From positions 1 through 52,747 of the forward strand of contig NZ_BDCC01000075.1 in assembly GCF_001613305.1 (NCBI RefSeq): 52,747 nucleotides of DNA, in the 5' to 3' direction. Below the pieces are notes generated by a model. The model made no database searches. It worked only from the letters and a program-made list of their open reading frames with translations, and had not been told where the DNA came from. The DNA comes from Nocardia vaccinii NBRC 15922. GTDB lineage: Bacteria > Actinomycetota > Actinomycetes > Mycobacteriales > Mycobacteriaceae. The position numbers and the translations under genes were made by a program. Within the stretch, counting starts at the first letter, position 1, and every line of letters starts with the position of its first letter. Shown here piece after piece: positions 1 to 8,656 of the stretch.

Positions 1-777
1 GCCCGTGGAACGATCACCGCTTTCGGGCAACAGAAAACGCTCACAGAATGGGCGAAAGATCCGCGTTGCGTGGTGAGCCGGGAGACCGTCAGAACCCGTC
101 TCGCGCTGGGCTGGTCACCAGAAGATGCCATCACCCGCACCAGGCACGACAAGCCTGCGCTGGAGTTCACCCACAACGGGCGGACGCTGAGCTTGCGGGG
201 ATGGGCCGAGCAAAGCGCGATCAAATACCACACCCTGTACCGGCGGATCACCAAGCGCGGCATGACAATCGCGGACGCGCTGGCCCTGGGGCCGGACGGG
301 CCGCTGTTGCGGTTGCCGGTCACCGCGTTCGGCGAAACCAAACCGCTGTACCTGTGGGGCGTGGACGCACGAGCGAACTGCAGCACCACCACCCTGCGCA
401 AACGCCTGCGCGAGGGGTGGGAACCCGAGCAAGCGATCACCCAGGAACCGGACAACCGCACCGTCCTGGGCACCGGCGCACCGGTATCCGCGTTCGGATC
501 TCGGATGGGCCTGGAGGACTGGGCACGCCGCACCCACATCCCCGCCAGCGTGCTACGGCACTGGATGGACAACCACGACCTCACCCTGGAAGCGACCCTT
601 CGCTCGTTCGGCTGGACACCACACCACACAGGCAGCACGAAACTGGACCTGCTACAGCTCAGCGCCGAGGAACTACGCCCGGCAGACACCATCGCGGCCG
701 TCACCCAGGACGCAGACTCCGGTGACCTCCGATTCACCGTGCGGCGAATCGAACGGCCCCCGAACACCCCCTCGTGA
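1..777 (+). CDS. Tandem HTH-like repeat protein, 5' end missing
   Basis: The frame is open from the left edge of the window, so the true start lies outside; GTG at 70 is only an internal candidate. The product contains four diverged units of about 45-55 residues, each following the pattern F/NG-x-x-x-x-L-x-x-W-A/G, then a T/S-x-L-R-x-R/W core, then G-W-x-x-E-x-A-I/L. Examples are TLTEWAKD with LGWSPEDAIT, and LEDWARRT in the last unit. Similar short repeats occur in phage and mobile-element proteins, often beside HNH or AP2 domains, where they are thought to bind DNA; that link is from memory. The unit layout is seen directly, while DNA binding is inferred. It lies in the ICE accessory region and is transcribed toward the small genes at 1115 and 2002. 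The function is unknown. Confidence 0.6.
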   Translation, partial: ARGTITAFGQQKTLTEWAKDPRCVVSRETVRTRLALGWSPEDAITRTRHDKPALEFTHNGRTLSLRGWAEQSAIKYHTLYRRITKRGMTIADALALGPDGPLLRLPVTAFGETKPLYLWGVDARANCSTTTLRKRLREGWEPEQAITQEPDNRTVLGTGAPVSAFGSRMGLEDWARRTHIPASVLRHWMDNHDLTLEATLRSFGWTPHHTGSTKLDLLQLSAEELRPADTIAAVTQDADSGDLRFTVRRIERPPNTPS

Positions 778-779
778 AC

Positions 780-1114
780 CCAGCGTTCAGGCTGCTCGCT
801 GGTGCGCCGCAACGGTTTCCGTCGCGCGCCCCGCACAGGCGTTGCGGGACCCGCTGCTGGTCCGTTGTGGCCGGTGTCCAGCACCGGCACGCCGCGCGTC
901 CGGGTACCGGTGCGGGAATTCCGGGTTGTCATGGCGGGGTGGCGTGTTCGGGATGCCGGGTGTGAATCGGTTGGGTTGACATTTGCATAGTATCGAGCGT
1001 CAATACATTGGCGGGGGATTAATCCGGCGGAATTATCGGCCCGCCCGGTACACCGTCAATGTTCGGCATCTCCGGTGTGATGCGGGGTGTCATCTCATGA
1101 AAAGGAGTACGCGC
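780..1114 (+). promoter_or_regulatory. Non-coding stretch with a candidate promoter
   Basis: No convincing gene is present. TTGACA at 976-981 is followed after 18 bases by TCAATA at 1000-1005, a plausible sigma-70 type promoter for the gene at 1115. The base composition becomes AT-richer from about 960, unlike the surrounding coding DNA. The promoter is inferred from the hexamers alone. Confidence 0.35.
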
Positions 1115-1627
1115 ATGATAAGGCATGCGATTGCGGATACCGTTGTGTATCACGTGGTGCGCGGCGACGACCTCGAGGTATTGGAAGGTTTCGTCGCAGA
1201 ACAGGTCACCGCAGGATATCAGGCGACACAACTGTACAGGTTGGGAGAGAACACATGGGAGGTCACGCTATGGCAATCGATCAGCTCTGACCTCGGGCGC
1301 ACGGGAATGGAGAGCCGATGCGCCGCAACGGGCACAACCTATCGGTTCATGCAAATCGAGCACGTATTGCACGAGAACGAAACCCATGACGAACGAGGCG
1401 CGATCAACTCGTCGGCGACACCCGACGGCAGCCTGTACGTGCCGGTGCAATTGAAAGAGGACACGAAAGAAGATGACCGGTTACTGGTCATGTTCCCCGA
1501 CCAATGCAACCACGGTGTCACGATATGCACCGAATGCGCCGGAAGCTGGGAAATAGATTACGAGGTGCGGTACTCCGACACCGAGGCCGGGCGGGAATTG
1601 TCCGAGCAGCGCGCCGCACAACCGTAA
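1115..1627 (+). CDS. Hypothetical ICE accessory protein with a Cys cluster
   Basis: This 170-residue protein belongs to no family I recognise. The start at ATG 1115 is chosen because AAAGGAG lies at 1101-1107, seven bases upstream; the frame is open further upstream, but the other starts lack such a site. The N-terminal half reads like a small alpha/beta domain (VYHVVRGDDLEVLEGFVAEQ). A C-terminal cluster, DQCNHGVTICTEC, has Cys-x5-Cys-x2-Cys spacing with a His, which could bind a metal. The C-terminal tail is acidic and polar. A strong hairpin follows the stop, so it is probably a single-gene transcript. The real-gene call rests on the ribosome-binding site and frame; the function is unknown. 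Confidence 0.55.
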   Translation: MIRHAIADTVVYHVVRGDDLEVLEGFVAEQVTAGYQATQLYRLGENTWEVTLWQSISSDLGRTGMESRCAATGTTYRFMQIEHVLHENETHDERGAINSSATPDGSLYVPVQLKEDTKEDDRLLVMFPDQCNHGVTICTECAGSWEIDYEVRYSDTEAGRELSEQRAAQP

Positions 1628-1669
1628 CCTTGAACGAACCCACATTCGAATAGGTGCCCCGACCGTAGA

Positions 1670-1715
1670 GGCCCTGGGGGTGATCCGCCGCCCGCGCGGA
1701 TCACCCCCCAGGGCC
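1670..1715 (+). terminator. Strong hairpin after the gene at 1115
   Basis: An approximately 19-bp inverted repeat has arms at 1670-1688 and 1696-1715, a seven-base loop and one bulged C. The left arm begins GGCCCTGGGGG and ends GATCCGC. No T-run follows, as is common in high-GC actinobacteria. It resembles the hairpin at 2211-2256 in stem sequence and in the CGAATAGG lead-in. Confidence 0.6.
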
Positions 1716-2001
1716 CGCCGCCCGGCCACCGCACCGGCGATCGCTGAAACCTGTGCCGCGCCGCCGTCATCGCCGATGCCTTCGAATACGTGGCGATGTA
1801 GCCTGCACAGCCCACGCCCGTACGGTGCCACCGTCGCCACCCGCCGACCTGCTTTGGGGGAATGCCACACGGTGCCAACAGGTTCCGGCTACACCCCTGG
1901 TGGCCATCGGTGCGCATCGCACCCGACCCGGTCCGCCGGGGCTGTGGCGGGTGAATCAGCACGCAACACTCGAACCGACACCCCGGGAAGGGAAAAGGGG
2001 C
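1716..2001. other. Non-coding spacer
   Basis: I see no supported gene. A longer open frame starting at 1753 is continuous with the small protein at 2002, but its first 83 codons look like unconstrained translation of GC-rich DNA. GGGAAAAGGGG at 1990-2000 serves as the ribosome-binding region for ATG 2002. Confidence 0.4.
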
Positions 2002-2160
2002 ATGAAACTTCATGGATGGTGCACGCAATGCCGGAAAGTCAAGCGGGTCACCACTTCCGGCCGCAACCTCACCACGCAGCCGATCATCGGCCTCTGCGAC
2101 GAGTGCGGCGAAACCACCAACGACACCTCCGCCCCCCACGCGCGTCAAGAGACCGTATAG
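2002..2160 (+). CDS. Small double-CxxC zinc-ribbon-like protein
   Basis: The product is 52 residues. ATG 2002 is preceded by AAGGGAAAAGGGG, and only the part after this ATG has protein-like character. It contains two CxxC knuckles, WCTQCRK and LCDECGE, about 25 residues apart, the arrangement of a minimal zinc ribbon. The linker is basic (KRVTTSGRN), consistent with nucleic-acid or protein binding. Small proteins of this sort are common accessory genes of actinobacterial mobile elements, but the role here is unknown. A second hairpin follows. Confidence 0.55.
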   Translation: MKLHGWCTQCRKVKRVTTSGRNLTTQPIIGLCDECGETTNDTSAPHARQETV

Positions 2161-2210
2161 GCCCGACTCCCCGAAGTAGTAGCCCGGTGCCGAGATAGAC
2201 ACATCATCGA

Positions 2211-2256
2211 ATAGGCCCGGGGGATGATCCGCGTTGGCGGGTCCCCCCCGGGCCTT
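2211..2256 (+). terminator. Second hairpin, related to the one at 1670
   Basis: An imperfect inverted repeat has arms around 2213-2232 and 2237-2255, with AGGCCCGGGGGA pairing to TCCCCCCCGGGCCT. It lies between the convergent genes at 2002 (+) and 2425 (-) and could terminate both. Both this hairpin and the one at 1670 are preceded by CGAATAGG and share GATCCGC in the left arm. The remaining bases to 2424 hold no gene I can support. Confidence 0.55.
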
Positions 2257-2424
2257 ATCAGTGACCGGTCGCGATGGCACAGGGTGGCGCACATGCACCG
2301 GCACAGGCCACCATCACCCGGCCGCACCGGCACCCCGGCCCCGGCCGGGCACCGGCCCGATGTTCACGACGGGCAGGTGCGTTGGAAACCGCGCCCGCGC
2401 CAGCTCCTACTCCCGCGACCTCGG

Positions 2425-3927
2425 TCACCTGGTCTGGTCGATTCGGCTGTCGAGCCAGTTCAGGATTTGCTGAACGGCGGTGGTGTAGCCGTTCTGGTGC
2501 ACGCCCGAGGTAGCGAACCGGGCCGCGTCGCTGCCTTGGCGGGCCAGATCCCCCAGCGCGGTGCTGGTGCCGGGAGTGGTAGTGGCGGTGAAGGTGCGAG
2601 CGAGCCCAGCCAGGCGAGCACCAGTGTCTCCGGTCAGCGCGGAGGCCGCGGTGGCCGCGAGGTCCGCGACGACGGGAATGACTCCGGAGAGGGCGAGGGC
2701 GGCTCCGACGGGGTCGCCGGTAGTGAGTTTCTGGACTGCGCCCCAGGCGATTTCCTGAGCTTGGCCGATATCGGTGGCGAACCGCCCGATATCGAGATTC
2801 GCCACGATACCCACAATCTGCGAGGCGATCCCGATCCACCCGGAGGTATCCAAGGGCGCAGCGAGGGCGAGGGCTTGAGCGACCAGGTGCAGGTCGATCT
2901 GCGCGGCAATCTGGACCAGAGGCGCGAACTGATTGTTCAGATCTCCCGAAACCTGGTGCAGGCCCGCTAGATTCCCGCTGCCGATCAACCCGGGCAGCTG
3001 GGCGAGGTCGTTCACGATCGCGGGCACGTCAGCGGCGAACCCCGCCAGCCCACCCAGGACAGTGACCACCTGCTCGACGACCTGGGACGGGTCGAGCCCG
3101 CCGAGCGACCCCGGTGTGACCGGAGTCGAATCCGGGCTCGCCTGCGAGCTGGCCGTCGGATCGGTTGTCGGGCTGGGGGTTAGCGCTGGGCTCGGGACCG
3201 TGGTATCGCTGCTGGCTGTGGTGGTGGTGCCGGTGAAGGCACGGCCGACCGCGGCGAGGGCGGGTGCGGCTTGCGGGGAGGTGCCGCAGTAGAGGTCACC
3301 GCTCGCGCAGACCGTTCGGACGCGGCCGGCGAGGGCGCCGAAGTCCTCGCCGCGAGGGCCGGCGATGCCCTCGCCCGGCTCGGTGTGCCCGAGCTGCGGA
3401 GTACTCGTGTTGCGGCGCGGGTCGGAGATCAGCGCGACCGCCACCACCCGCGAAGCGGGCAGCGGGCCCTGATCGTGCCCGATCTTCGTGGCCACGTCCC
3501 CGGCGACGTCCGCGCCTTGGGAATATCCGGCCAGCACGACTCGCGTGGACGTGCACAGCCCGGCGAGGGTCGTCGAGAGGGCCTGCACACCTTCGGATTC
3601 CGAGGTGTTGTACGGGGTCACCGATGCGGGATAGGAGAGCGTGTGTACGGAGATGTTCGAGCCATACCGCTGGCGCAGGCCCTGCCCGATCGGGCCGAGC
3701 ATCCCCGTGGATTGGTCCGGGGTCGCGGGCTGTGTCTCCCACGTGCCCGGCACCAGCAGCGCGGTCCACCTCGGGCAGCCCGTCACGTTCGGTGCGGGGT
3801 CGGCAGCGGCGGGGCCAGTACCCAGCACCGCTACAGCGGCCACCACGGCCGCGACGATGCCGCTCAGGGCACGGATGGCACGGCGGGCGCGGGCGGGGCG
3901 GTGTGCGGGAGAAGGCGTGTGTGTCAC
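2425..3927 (-). CDS. Secreted cutinase-like serine hydrolase with long C-terminal extension
   Basis: GTG 3927 is chosen as start because GGAGGT (complement of 3934-3939) lies just upstream, giving 500 residues. An Arg-rich N-terminus, a hydrophobic stretch (SGIVAAVVAAVAVLG) and an AAADP cleavage-like site form a signal peptide. The cutinase core (roughly residues 45-220) has the nucleophile motif GYSQGAD and a Cys-flanked acid segment (VCASGDLYCG). The catalytic His normally found soon after this acid is not visible. A Ser/Thr/Pro linker then leads to about 240 residues of Ala/Leu-rich predicted helix not typical of cutinases. As the last gene of the leftward transfer operon, it may act on envelope lipids or mycolate esters during conjugation; that role is inferred. 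Confidence 0.75.
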   Translation of the reverse strand: MTHTPSPAHRPARARRAIRALSGIVAAVVAAVAVLGTGPAAADPAPNVTGCPRWTALLVPGTWETQPATPDQSTGMLGPIGQGLRQRYGSNISVHTLSYPASVTPYNTSESEGVQALSTTLAGLCTSTRVVLAGYSQGADVAGDVATKIGHDQGPLPASRVVAVALISDPRRNTSTPQLGHTEPGEGIAGPRGEDFGALAGRVRTVCASGDLYCGTSPQAAPALAAVGRAFTGTTTTASSDTTVPSPALTPSPTTDPTASSQASPDSTPVTPGSLGGLDPSQVVEQVVTVLGGLAGFAADVPAIVNDLAQLPGLIGSGNLAGLHQVSGDLNNQFAPLVQIAAQIDLHLVAQALALAAPLDTSGWIGIASQIVGIVANLDIGRFATDIGQAQEIAWGAVQKLTTGDPVGAALALSGVIPVVADLAATAASALTGDTGARLAGLARTFTATTTPGTSTALGDLARQGSDAARFATSGVHQNGYTTAVQQILNWLDSRIDQTR

Positions 3928-4049
3928 AGTGGGACCTCCACAGGTGTCGGGAATTCGGAGCAGGTGCGCGGGTGCCCCTGGTGAGGGCTGAGCCCGAGGG
4001 GCGTTGGTGAGCGAGGGCGGTACCGGGGTGTGCGGGGTTCGTGCGCGGG

Positions 4050-5054
4050 TCACTCATCGGCACCGCCTGGCACGGTAGGAGTCGCGCGTATCCAGGGGCG
4101 GGTCGCTGCGAAAAAGTCCGGCAGAGACCGGTACCCGCTCACTTGGACGGGTTGATGCAGGTCGGGGGCGTGGACCATTTTTCCCGCACCCAGGTAGAGA
4201 CCGACGTGATGCACGTCCGCGGCGGTGCCGTAGAACACCAGGTCACCGGGCTGGAGTTGGTTCTCGGGGATGCGGGGGCCTGTGTGGACTTGGTCGTAGG
4301 TGGTGCGCGGCAGGGTGATCCCGGCCCTCGCGTAGGCGGCCTGGACCAGGCCGGAGCAGTCCCAGCCGCCGTTGACCGTGGCGCCGTTGCCGCCCCACAC
4401 GTACGGTTGCCCCAGTTGCGAGCAGGCGAACGAGATCGCCTTCGCCGCAGCAGGATTCACTGTCCGTACGGTGCGGCAGTCGCCGCTGCCGGGGGCCGGT
4501 GTGCTGCGGTATCGGGCGGCTTGCGTCAGGACTTGCTGGACGTAGTCTTCGGAGTGGTTGTAGGTGAAGATCGCGCGGTGGAGGTCCTGGGGCGCGCCGG
4601 AGTCGCACAGGTAGTAGGCGGCGGCGTGGATCGCGTCGCTGGGGTAGTACCGCGAGGGCGGGCTCGCCCCGCCGGCCGGGAGCCGGTGCCGGGTGGTGAC
4701 GGCCTGGAAGGTCGGGGCGAGGAATTGCATGAGACCACCCGCGCCAGCGAAGTTCTCACCGGTCTGGACGCCGGGGAGGGTGGAGCGGCCGTGGTCGGTT
4801 TCGATCTTCCCGATCCCGGCCAGTACCGACCAGTCCAGGCCGGGGCAATCGCGCGCGGCGCGTTGATACAGCACGAGCAGGTTCGGTGGGATGTCGGCGC
4901 GGGCTTGCGGACTGGGCTCACTGCCCGGCCCGGGCGAGGCGCTGGTGCCGGGCACAGGTTGGTTGAGGACCAGGGCGGTGGTGATCGCGGCGGCGATGAC
5001 GACGCATAAGAACACCACGATCGTGGAGCCTGCGCCGAGGGCTTTGATGAGCAT
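4050..5054 (-). CDS. Membrane-anchored lytic transglycosylase / NlpC-P60 peptidase
   Basis: This 334-residue peptidoglycan hydrolase probably opens the wall for the mating channel. An N-terminal membrane segment (VVFLCVVIAAAITTALVL) is followed by a Pro/Ser linker. The SLT-like domain has the candidate catalytic Glu in GIGKIETDHG and continues through GGLMQFLAPTFQ and the AYYLCDSG and YNHSEDYV segments. The C-terminal NlpC/P60 domain has the catalytic Cys in WDCSGLVQ and the His in DVHHVGLYLG. The two-domain order matches conjugation-associated hydrolases of the TcpG/VirB1-like type in Gram-positive elements. The upstream gene ends 11 bases away. The frame is open much further upstream, but that part is the shadow of the next gene. 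ATG 5054 has only a weak ribosome-binding site. Confidence 0.87.
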   Translation of the reverse strand: MLIKALGAGSTIVVFLCVVIAAAITTALVLNQPVPGTSASPGPGSEPSPQARADIPPNLLVLYQRAARDCPGLDWSVLAGIGKIETDHGRSTLPGVQTGENFAGAGGLMQFLAPTFQAVTTRHRLPAGGASPPSRYYPSDAIHAAAYYLCDSGAPQDLHRAIFTYNHSEDYVQQVLTQAARYRSTPAPGSGDCRTVRTVNPAAAKAISFACSQLGQPYVWGGNGATVNGGWDCSGLVQAAYARAGITLPRTTYDQVHTGPRIPENQLQPGDLVFYGTAADVHHVGLYLGAGKMVHAPDLHQPVQVSGYRSLPDFFAATRPWIRATPTVPGGADE

Positions 5055-5065
5055 CCGCCGATCAC

Positions 5066-6073
5066 CTACTGGCCGTGGAAGATCGGTGGGGGTGGGGTGA
5101 GCATGATCTGTCCGCCCAGGAGGACGGGTGTGTGGTCGGTGTGGGTGTTTTCCGGCGGTGGTGGGGTGCGGCGGGGCCAGGCATCGGCCAGCTCGTGCAA
5201 CCGCACGCGGGTAGTGCCGGTCGCGTCCAAAGGCAGCCACACCCGGTCGGCGGGGCTCGGGTGGTCCTGGGCAGGGTTCAGGAGTTCGGCGGCGGCGGTG
5301 GCTACGGGCACCGCGTCCGGGTCGGGTAACGCGGTGGCGGTGTCTCGCATCGCGTGGCGGAGGGCGGCTTCGCGGCGGGAGGTGGGTACCCATACCAGGA
5401 CCGGGGTGATGACGCCGGTGGAGCGCGCCAGTTCCGCGTAGCCCAGGAGTTTGGCGGCGACGCGGGTGAGGCTGGTGGTGCCGAGGTCGTATTCGAGGAA
5501 CAGGTCCAGTCGAGTGTCGGTGTGGGTGTAGCGGGCGAATCCGTCGGGGCGGGCGAGGTCGCCCCAGAGGCGGCGGCAGCGGGTTTCGGACCACCACTGC
5601 GCGACGTGTGCGTCGTACTGGTTGGCGGTGACGGTGAGGGTGGTGAACCAGTCGTTGACGCCGATGGTGTGGGTCAGGTGCAGGCTGTGGGCGATGTCGA
5701 GTCTGCGGCGGGCGCGGTAGCCCAGCTCGCGGACCTCGGCCCCGGCTTCGGCGGCCAGCACGGCCGCACCGGCCGGGGCCAGCACCCAATGCCAGGGCGC
5801 GCTACCCGATGGCCGGAACGGCCGGAACCGGTCCACGACGCGCTGATGCAGTAGCGCCACCAGGCGGCGGCGTGCCTTGTTGGGGGTGGGGAACGCCAGC
5901 GCGGCGAGTTGGTTGGTGGTCAGGACGCGGTGCTCGTGCAGCATGCGCAGGATCCACCGGTCGCGGTCGGTCAGGCGCGCGACCAGCCCGAGGGAATCGG
6001 CGACCAGCAGCCCGGGTTGGCCGGGACGCGGGGCCCGCAGACCGGCTTGCCGGTCGGGACGAGTGATCATCAT
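5066..6073 (-). CDS. Replication-relaxation family protein
   Basis: The 335-residue protein matches the actinobacterial replication-relaxation (MobC-like) family by its N-terminal winged-helix segment. The features are LTDRDRWILRMLHEHRVLTT, NQLAALAF and KARRRLVALL, followed by a DRFRPFR-type beta hairpin. The middle has LDIAHSLHLTHTIGVNDWF and an acidic, nuclease-like patch (DLFLEYDLGT). The family is found in conjugative elements and plasmids and is thought to act on DNA near the transfer origin; its activity is not established. It sits between the coupling-protein and peptidoglycan-hydrolase genes in one operon. The start may be either of two adjacent ATGs (6073 or 6070); a GAAAGG element lies upstream. 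Confidence 0.8.
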   Translation of the reverse strand: MMITRPDRQAGLRAPRPGQPGLLVADSLGLVARLTDRDRWILRMLHEHRVLTTNQLAALAFPTPNKARRRLVALLHQRVVDRFRPFRPSGSAPWHWVLAPAGAAVLAAEAGAEVRELGYRARRRLDIAHSLHLTHTIGVNDWFTTLTVTANQYDAHVAQWWSETRCRRLWGDLARPDGFARYTHTDTRLDLFLEYDLGTTSLTRVAAKLLGYAELARSTGVITPVLVWVPTSRREAALRHAMRDTATALPDPDAVPVATAAAELLNPAQDHPSPADRVWLPLDATGTTRVRLHELADAWPRRTPPPPENTHTDHTPVLLGGQIMLTPPPPIFHGQ

Positions 6074-6148
6074 GAGGAAGGGAAACCTTTCGTGTGCAGC
6101 GCAAAGACAGCCGTTGAGGGGCGAGGACCCAGGTGAGTCGGCTGGCGG

Positions 6149-8656
6149 CTAGGTCAGTCGCGGGTCGCCGGTGCCCGACGAGGTGTTGCTGTGACCGTCG
6201 GCGCGCTCGTCGGTGGGGGTGGAGTGCTCGTCGGTGCGGGGTCCGGGTGGGCGGTGGGGCCGGGCGTTGGCGGTGGCCGCGATCTGCCTGGCACGGCCTG
6301 GTGTCGGCGCAGGTAGGGGTTGGGTGGTGAGGGTGAACGGGCGAGCTTGCTGGCCGTGCACGAGCAGCCGGGCGGCGGCGTGGAACGCGTCGAGGTGGGT
6401 CAGGTCGTGCTCGGACAGCCACGGTGCGGTGTGGCGTGCCAGCTCGCGGGCGTCGTCCGGAGAACACGCGAAGATGATTTTGTTGCGGGCGTTGGCGGAG
6501 ATCCCGTCCCGTAGATCTCTGGGGAGCTGGGCGAGGTTCTGATGCGCCAACAGCAAGGACAGGTGCAGGCCGCGGGCTTCGGCGAGCATGTCCTCGACCG
6601 GCGTACTCAAATTGAGGAAGTTCTGTGCTTCGTCCAGGACCAGACTGGCGTCGGCGCGGTCGGCGGCGGGCTGGCGGGCGCGAGCGGTCGCGGCTTGCCA
6701 GGTGCGCGCGACGAGTAGGGAGCCGACCAGGCGGCTGGTCTCTTCACCGAGTGAGCCTTTGGGCAGGCGGGCCAGGCAGATCCCGCCGTGATCGAGGACG
6801 TCGCCGAATTCGAGGGTGGACGGGCCTGCGGCGATCGCGGCTTTGACGAAGGGCCGCAGCAGAAACGCGCGCAGCTTGTTCAGCAGCGGCCCGATGACTT
6901 GGGCCCGTGCGGCCTCGGACAGTGTTTCGTAGCCTTCCCAGAATCCGCGCAGCACCGGATCAGCGGTGCTGCGAGTGACTCTGGCCCGGAACGCGGGCTC
7001 GGTGAGCAGGCGCGGCAAATCCGCGAGAGTGGGTGTGCCGGGCTGGGCGCACAACGTCAAAAGGCTCGCCCGCATCACGTCGTCGGTGCGCGGCCCCCAC
7101 CACTGGGCGAACACGCGGTGGAACACGGTGACGAGGTTGTCCACGGCCAGATCCAGTCCCGCGCGCCCGACCCGGCCGATATCGAGGGGGTTGACGCACG
7201 GTGGCGGGGCGGTGGAGTCGGCGTCGAACAGCACGACCCGGTCGGCGAAGCGGCGCGGGAGCCGGGACAGCACGTCGGTGACGAGGTCGCCTTTGGGGTC
7301 GATGACGATCATGCCGCGTTCGGCCTCGGCGTCGGCCAGGATGGTGTTGGCCAGGAGGGTGGATTTGCCGACGCCGGTGGGGCCGAGGATGTGCAGGTGG
7401 TGGCGGGCGTCGGCGACGCGGACCGCGACCGGGCGGCGACTGGCGGTGTCGGCCACCCCGAGCGGCTTGGCGTGCGGGCCGGGCGCGGGGATCTCCGGGG
7501 CCGGAGCCAGCGCGCGAGCCCCGGCGCGGTGCAGGCCGGGCAGCCCGTCCTCGGTGGGCAGGTGCGCGAGGGTGGCCAGCTCGGGTACCGAGAGCACGTC
7601 CCCGCGCCCGAGCCGGCGCGCGCCGAGGGCTTGGGCGAGCCGCCACGTGCGCCGTCGCCGGTAGAAGTTGTGATCCGCGCACGCCCCGAACACTGTCGCC
7701 AGGGCATCTGCGCGGCCCCTCGCGGCCCTGCGTGCCCCGCCCACGCCACCGGAGTCCGGCTCCACCGGGATCGAGACCGCGTACCGGATGAGCGTTTCCC
7801 AATGAGGGCCACGCGCTTTCACCGCCGCGGCCCGCGCGGCCGAGTTGTACTCCATCGCGGTCTGCCGGTCCGACGGCGCGGCGTTCGCGTGCGGTGAACG
7901 AGCAACCGGCCCGGGGGCGAGCAGGTCCAGCACCTCCCGCGCCAGCGTCACGACCAGCCCGCCCCTCGCGGTGCCCGAGCGGGCGGCGCGTGCGACGCGG
8001 CGGCCGGTGACCGGGCGGGCCAGGATCTGCACGCACGCGCCCTGGCCCGGTCCGAGATCATCGGCGGCGGTGATCAGGTCGCGCACGAGGTCTCCGCTGT
8101 GGTCGGTGCGGATGGGGAGCGCTTCGCGGCGGCCCAGCCGTAACTCCCCACCCGCCAGCACCCGCCCAGTGGTAGGGCCGGGCAAGGGTGGGGCGGGGGT
8201 GTCGTCGGTGTCGGTGTGTGCGCCGGGCCAGGCCGAGGCGATCGCCCGCTCCACCAGGCCGGGCGGGATGCTGCCGGGCACCCACATCCGGATCGCGGCT
8301 CCGTCTTCGGGGGTGATGGTGTACTCGAACGCCAGGTGCGGTTGCCCGAGCAGGGTGCGTCGCCAGGCGGGGCGGAGTTGCCCGATCAGGTGCGCCCACA
8401 ACGCGGTCGCGGCTTTCGGGTCGACCTCGGGCGGGGTCATGATGGTGATCCGGCGAGCCCGCGCGGTCAGCCGGCCCCGCCGCACTCCCGCGAGGACCCG
8501 CACCGCGGCGAGTACGCCGGCCACACCCAGGACCACTGGAATCGCCAGCGGCGAGTCCAGTGCGTGTCCAAGGTCTCCGAGCAGCTCGTGCAGGGCGGTG
8601 CTGGGAGTGAGGAGAAACCGGGCCAGCCAGCCGTGAGGTGAGGTGGACGCGCTCAC
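6149..8656 (-). CDS. VirD4/TraG-like type IV coupling protein
   Basis: This 835-residue ATPase should link processed DNA to the secretion channel at the inner membrane. The N-terminus has a hydrophobic anchor (IPVVLGVAGVLAAVRVLAGV). Walker A is GPTGVGKST near residue 425, followed by the strand GMIVIDPKGDLV that marks VirD4/TraD-type proteins. Walker B is SLVLDEAQNFL near residue 670, and a sensor-like segment LLLAHQNLAQLP follows. The C-terminal tail is Pro/Thr-rich. GTG 8656 overlaps the stop of the upstream methyltransferase by four bases (GTGA), so translation is probably coupled. Together with the VirB4, pilin and VirB6 genes it makes a type IV secretion system of the actinobacterial ICE kind. 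Confidence 0.9.
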   Translation of the reverse strand: MSASTSPHGWLARFLLTPSTALHELLGDLGHALDSPLAIPVVLGVAGVLAAVRVLAGVRRGRLTARARRITIMTPPEVDPKAATALWAHLIGQLRPAWRRTLLGQPHLAFEYTITPEDGAAIRMWVPGSIPPGLVERAIASAWPGAHTDTDDTPAPPLPGPTTGRVLAGGELRLGRREALPIRTDHSGDLVRDLITAADDLGPGQGACVQILARPVTGRRVARAARSGTARGGLVVTLAREVLDLLAPGPVARSPHANAAPSDRQTAMEYNSAARAAAVKARGPHWETLIRYAVSIPVEPDSGGVGGARRAARGRADALATVFGACADHNFYRRRRTWRLAQALGARRLGRGDVLSVPELATLAHLPTEDGLPGLHRAGARALAPAPEIPAPGPHAKPLGVADTASRRPVAVRVADARHHLHILGPTGVGKSTLLANTILADAEAERGMIVIDPKGDLVTDVLSRLPRRFADRVVLFDADSTAPPPCVNPLDIGRVGRAGLDLAVDNLVTVFHRVFAQWWGPRTDDVMRASLLTLCAQPGTPTLADLPRLLTEPAFRARVTRSTADPVLRGFWEGYETLSEAARAQVIGPLLNKLRAFLLRPFVKAAIAAGPSTLEFGDVLDHGGICLARLPKGSLGEETSRLVGSLLVARTWQAATARARQPAADRADASLVLDEAQNFLNLSTPVEDMLAEARGLHLSLLLAHQNLAQLPRDLRDGISANARNKIIFACSPDDARELARHTAPWLSEHDLTHLDAFHAAARLLVHGQQARPFTLTTQPLPAPTPGRARQIAATANARPHRPPGPRTDEHSTPTDERADGHSNTSSGTGDPRLT

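Noticed and set aside
3264..4010. Plus-strand frames opposite the cutinase-like gene
   Set aside because: They are GC-rich antisense shadows; the minus strand has the signal peptide, ribosome-binding site and cutinase motifs.
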